NCBI GenBank assembly: GCA_051859825.1
Contig: JBHYFA010000109.1
Location: forward strand, 1-8,074
From: CSBr16-58 sp051859825
Lineage (GTDB): Bacteria; Bacteroidota; Bacteroidia; Flavobacteriales; Schleiferiaceae
DNA: 8,074 nt
Direction: 5' to 3'
Both the position numbers and the translations under genes were made by a program. The notes beneath the pieces were generated by a model. The model made no database searches and had not been told where the DNA came from. It saw only the letters and a program-made list of their open reading frames with translations. Of the stretch, positions 7,469 through 8,074 are shown piece by piece. The number at the start of each line of letters is the position of its first letter. The first letter of the stretch is position 1.

Positions 7469-7498
7469 TTGCACGAATCAAACTTCATTGTATTTTTG
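7469..7498 (+). promoter_or_regulatory. Bacteroidota-type promoter of tRNA-Ser
   Basis: A TTG at 7469-7471 is separated by 19 bp from TATTTTTG at 7491-7498, matching the -33/-7 consensus of the primary sigma factor in Bacteroidota. Transcription would begin around 7503-7506, a few bases before the mature tRNA 5' end at 7510. Confidence 0.75.
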
Positions 7499-7509
7499 CG
7501 CCCCGTTAA

Positions 7510-7594
7510 GGAGGGATGGCAGAGCGGTCGAATGCGGCGGTCTTGAAAACCGTTGACTGTAACAGGTCCGGGGGTTCGAATCCCTCTCCCTCCG
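7510..7594 (+). tRNA. tRNA-Ser (anticodon UGA)
   Basis: This is an 85-base type II tRNA. The acceptor stem ggaggga (7510-7516) pairs fully with tccctcc (7587-7593), with discriminator G at 7594. The anticodon loop cttgaaa (7542-7548) has TGA at 7544-7546, reading UCA codons. A long variable arm (about 7554-7569) follows, as expected for serine. The T arm is ggggg-ttcgaat-ccctc (7570-7586) with one G-U pair. CCA is not encoded (caa follows), so the tail is added by nucleotidyltransferase. Confidence 0.97.
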
Positions 7595-7600
7595 CAAAGC

Positions 7601-7634
7601 AAACCCCAAAAGCTGAAAGCTTTTGGGGTTTTTT
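7601..7634 (+). terminator. Rho-independent terminator of tRNA-Ser
   Basis: The arms 7601-7614 and 7618-7631 form a perfect 14-bp stem (core ccccaaaagct/agcttttgggg) around the loop gaa, with a run of six T at 7629-7634. It begins 6 bases after the tRNA 3' end. The right arm also takes part in a competing longer hairpin (7626-7693). Confidence 0.9.
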
Positions 7635-7693
7635 CGTTCAGCAAAAAAACAAAAGCCTTAGCTTTTGAATTTTTTTGCTGAACGAAAAAACCC
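7626..7693. repeat. Long hairpin, 31-bp stem
   Basis: Positions 7626-7649 are a perfect 24-base complement of 7670-7693. Inside lies a further 7-bp stem, caaaagc (7650-7656) with gcttttg (7661-7667), around the loop ctta; the only irregularity is a two-A bulge at 7668-7669. The left arm begins inside the tRNA terminator, so the two structures exclude each other. Minus-strand transcripts would also fold here. Confidence 0.85.
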
Positions 7694-7861
7694 AAATCCC
7701 GACGCAGGAGGGATTTTGGGGTTTGCTTTGCAGGACCTCCCCCAGGGATCATGTAAATAATCCCAAAAAACCAAAAGCCCCAGCTTTTGAGTTTTCACGC
7801 CAAAAAAATAACCCAAATCCCGACGCAGGAGGGATTCATGGGTTTGCTTTGCAGGTCCTCC
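7650..7861. repeat. Diverged tandem duplication, unit about 121 bp
   Basis: The first unit spans about 7650-7740 and the second about 7772-7861. Each starts with a caaaagc/gcttttg hairpin (7650-7667 and 7772-7789), then has an identical 25-bp box (7691-7715 and 7812-7836, key part tcccgacgcaggaggga, itself a hairpin). Then, after a three-base difference (ttg versus cat), comes gggtttgctttgcagg (7719-7734 and 7840-7855), then a c/t-rich end. Boxes are exactly 121 bp apart; the stretch between box and next hairpin is diverged. Confidence 0.85.
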
Positions 7862-7864
7862 CCT

Positions 7865-7989
7865 CTGGCTGTGAATAAAGCGCGATAGCTGCGTTACGCT
7901 CATCGGCAAAACAGGTCATGTACTTATTGTACACTCCCTGCTTTTGCCTCCTTCGCGTGCCTTGCTCTCACACTTTATTCCCTAGCCAG
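7865..7989. repeat. 125-bp interrupted palindrome (MITE/REP-like element)
   Basis: The outer arms ctggct..aataaag (7865-7880) and ctttatt..agccag (7973-7989) are complementary except at a 3/4-base mismatch. The inner arms ggcaaaacagg (7905-7915) and cctgcttttgcc (7937-7948) pair with one bulged C. The apex is tgtac/gtaca (7919-7923, 7929-7933) around ttatt. The middle segments (7881-7904 and 7949-7972) pair poorly but resemble each other as direct repeats (TGCnTTnC..CTC). The layout is that of a structured repeat of the miniature inverted-repeat kind; no transposase or clear target-site duplication is visible. Confidence 0.6.
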
Positions 7990-8013
7990 ATTTTATAGGA
8001 TGGTTTAGATCGG

Positions 8014-8043
8014 TCGGTTGTCGGTTGTCGGTTGTCGGTTGTC
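8014..8043. repeat. Heptanucleotide tandem repeat (TCGGTTG)x4
   Basis: Four perfect head-to-tail copies of tcggttg occupy 8014-8041, followed by a partial tc. The preceding cgg at 8011-8013 may be a decayed partial unit. It is intergenic as far as the window shows. Confidence 0.9.
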
Positions 8044-8074
8044 TGGGCGTGGTAGTGGTTTTCGATTGCGTTCG

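Larger units (their letters stand above)
7595..8074. other. Gene-free repeat-rich intergenic region
   Basis: No credible gene is seen here. The short open frames on both strands are products of the repeats and of the tRNA antisense. Contents in order: tRNA terminator, long hairpin, 121-bp tandem duplication, large palindrome, heptanucleotide array, and about 30 bases of unremarkable sequence to the window edge. Confidence 0.8.

Noticed and set aside
7510..7740. Attachment site of an integrated element at tRNA-Ser, using the recombinase at 2617-3504
   Set aside because: The downstream similarity to the tRNA flank is inverted rather than a direct copy of the tRNA 3' end, no integrase adjoins it, and the recombinase looks like housekeeping XerD.
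7402..7752. 116-codon minus-strand frame covering the tRNA
   Set aside because: It is the antisense of tRNA-Ser (the familiar GIRTPGPVTVNGF-type peptide) plus terminator hairpins; a common false gene call.
7658..7909. 83-codon minus-strand frame, and a 67-codon plus-strand frame, in the repeats
   Set aside because: Both consist of the duplicated 121-bp unit and hairpins; the similar peptides in two frames (AKQTPKSLLRRDLG, AKQTHESLLRRDLG) come from the DNA repeat, not from coding constraint.

Overview
The window looks like a chromosomal segment of a member of the Bacteroidota, probably a marine or aquatic Flavobacteriales-type organism (the order is a guess). Three things point there. A large secreted protein ends in a type IX secretion (T9SS) C-terminal sorting domain. 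A GWxTD-type protein is present. The promoter before the tRNA has the Bacteroidota architecture (TTG, 19-bp spacer, TATTTTTG) rather than a sigma70 one.

Layout. Bases 2-2446 (+) hold the 3' part of a multidomain T9SS-secreted surface or extracellular protein whose start lies left of the window. Bases 2447-2616 are an intergenic spacer between converging genes, filled by a degenerate octanucleotide array that returns in inverted orientation. Bases 2617-3504 (-) encode a XerD-type tyrosine recombinase. It is divergent, across 58 bp, from aroQ (3563-3994, +), a type II 3-dehydroquinate dehydratase of the shikimate pathway. aroQ converges on and overlaps by 45 bp the last gene of a tight minus-strand cluster running from 7381 down to 3950. 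In transcription order this cluster is a GWxTD-type exported protein (split by an in-frame TAG), an LpxL/HtrB-like acyltransferase and a family 2 glycosyltransferase. Junctions are a 7-bp overlap and a 1-bp gap, so they are almost certainly co-transcribed. The acyltransferase and glycosyltransferase suggest envelope lipid or glycan assembly; the GWxTD partner has no established function known to me.

The right end (7469-8074) holds a tRNA-Ser(UGA) with a clear promoter and a near-perfect intrinsic terminator, followed by about 440 bases without a credible gene. That stretch is dense in structure: a 31-bp-stem hairpin overlapping the terminator, a diverged tandem duplication of about 121 bp, a 125-bp interrupted palindrome resembling a mobile miniature repeat, and four perfect copies of a heptanucleotide.

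I do not see a convincing undescribed defence, mobile or biosynthetic system. The leads most worth following are the GWxTD gene interrupted by a same-frame amber codon and the nested repeats downstream of the tRNA.
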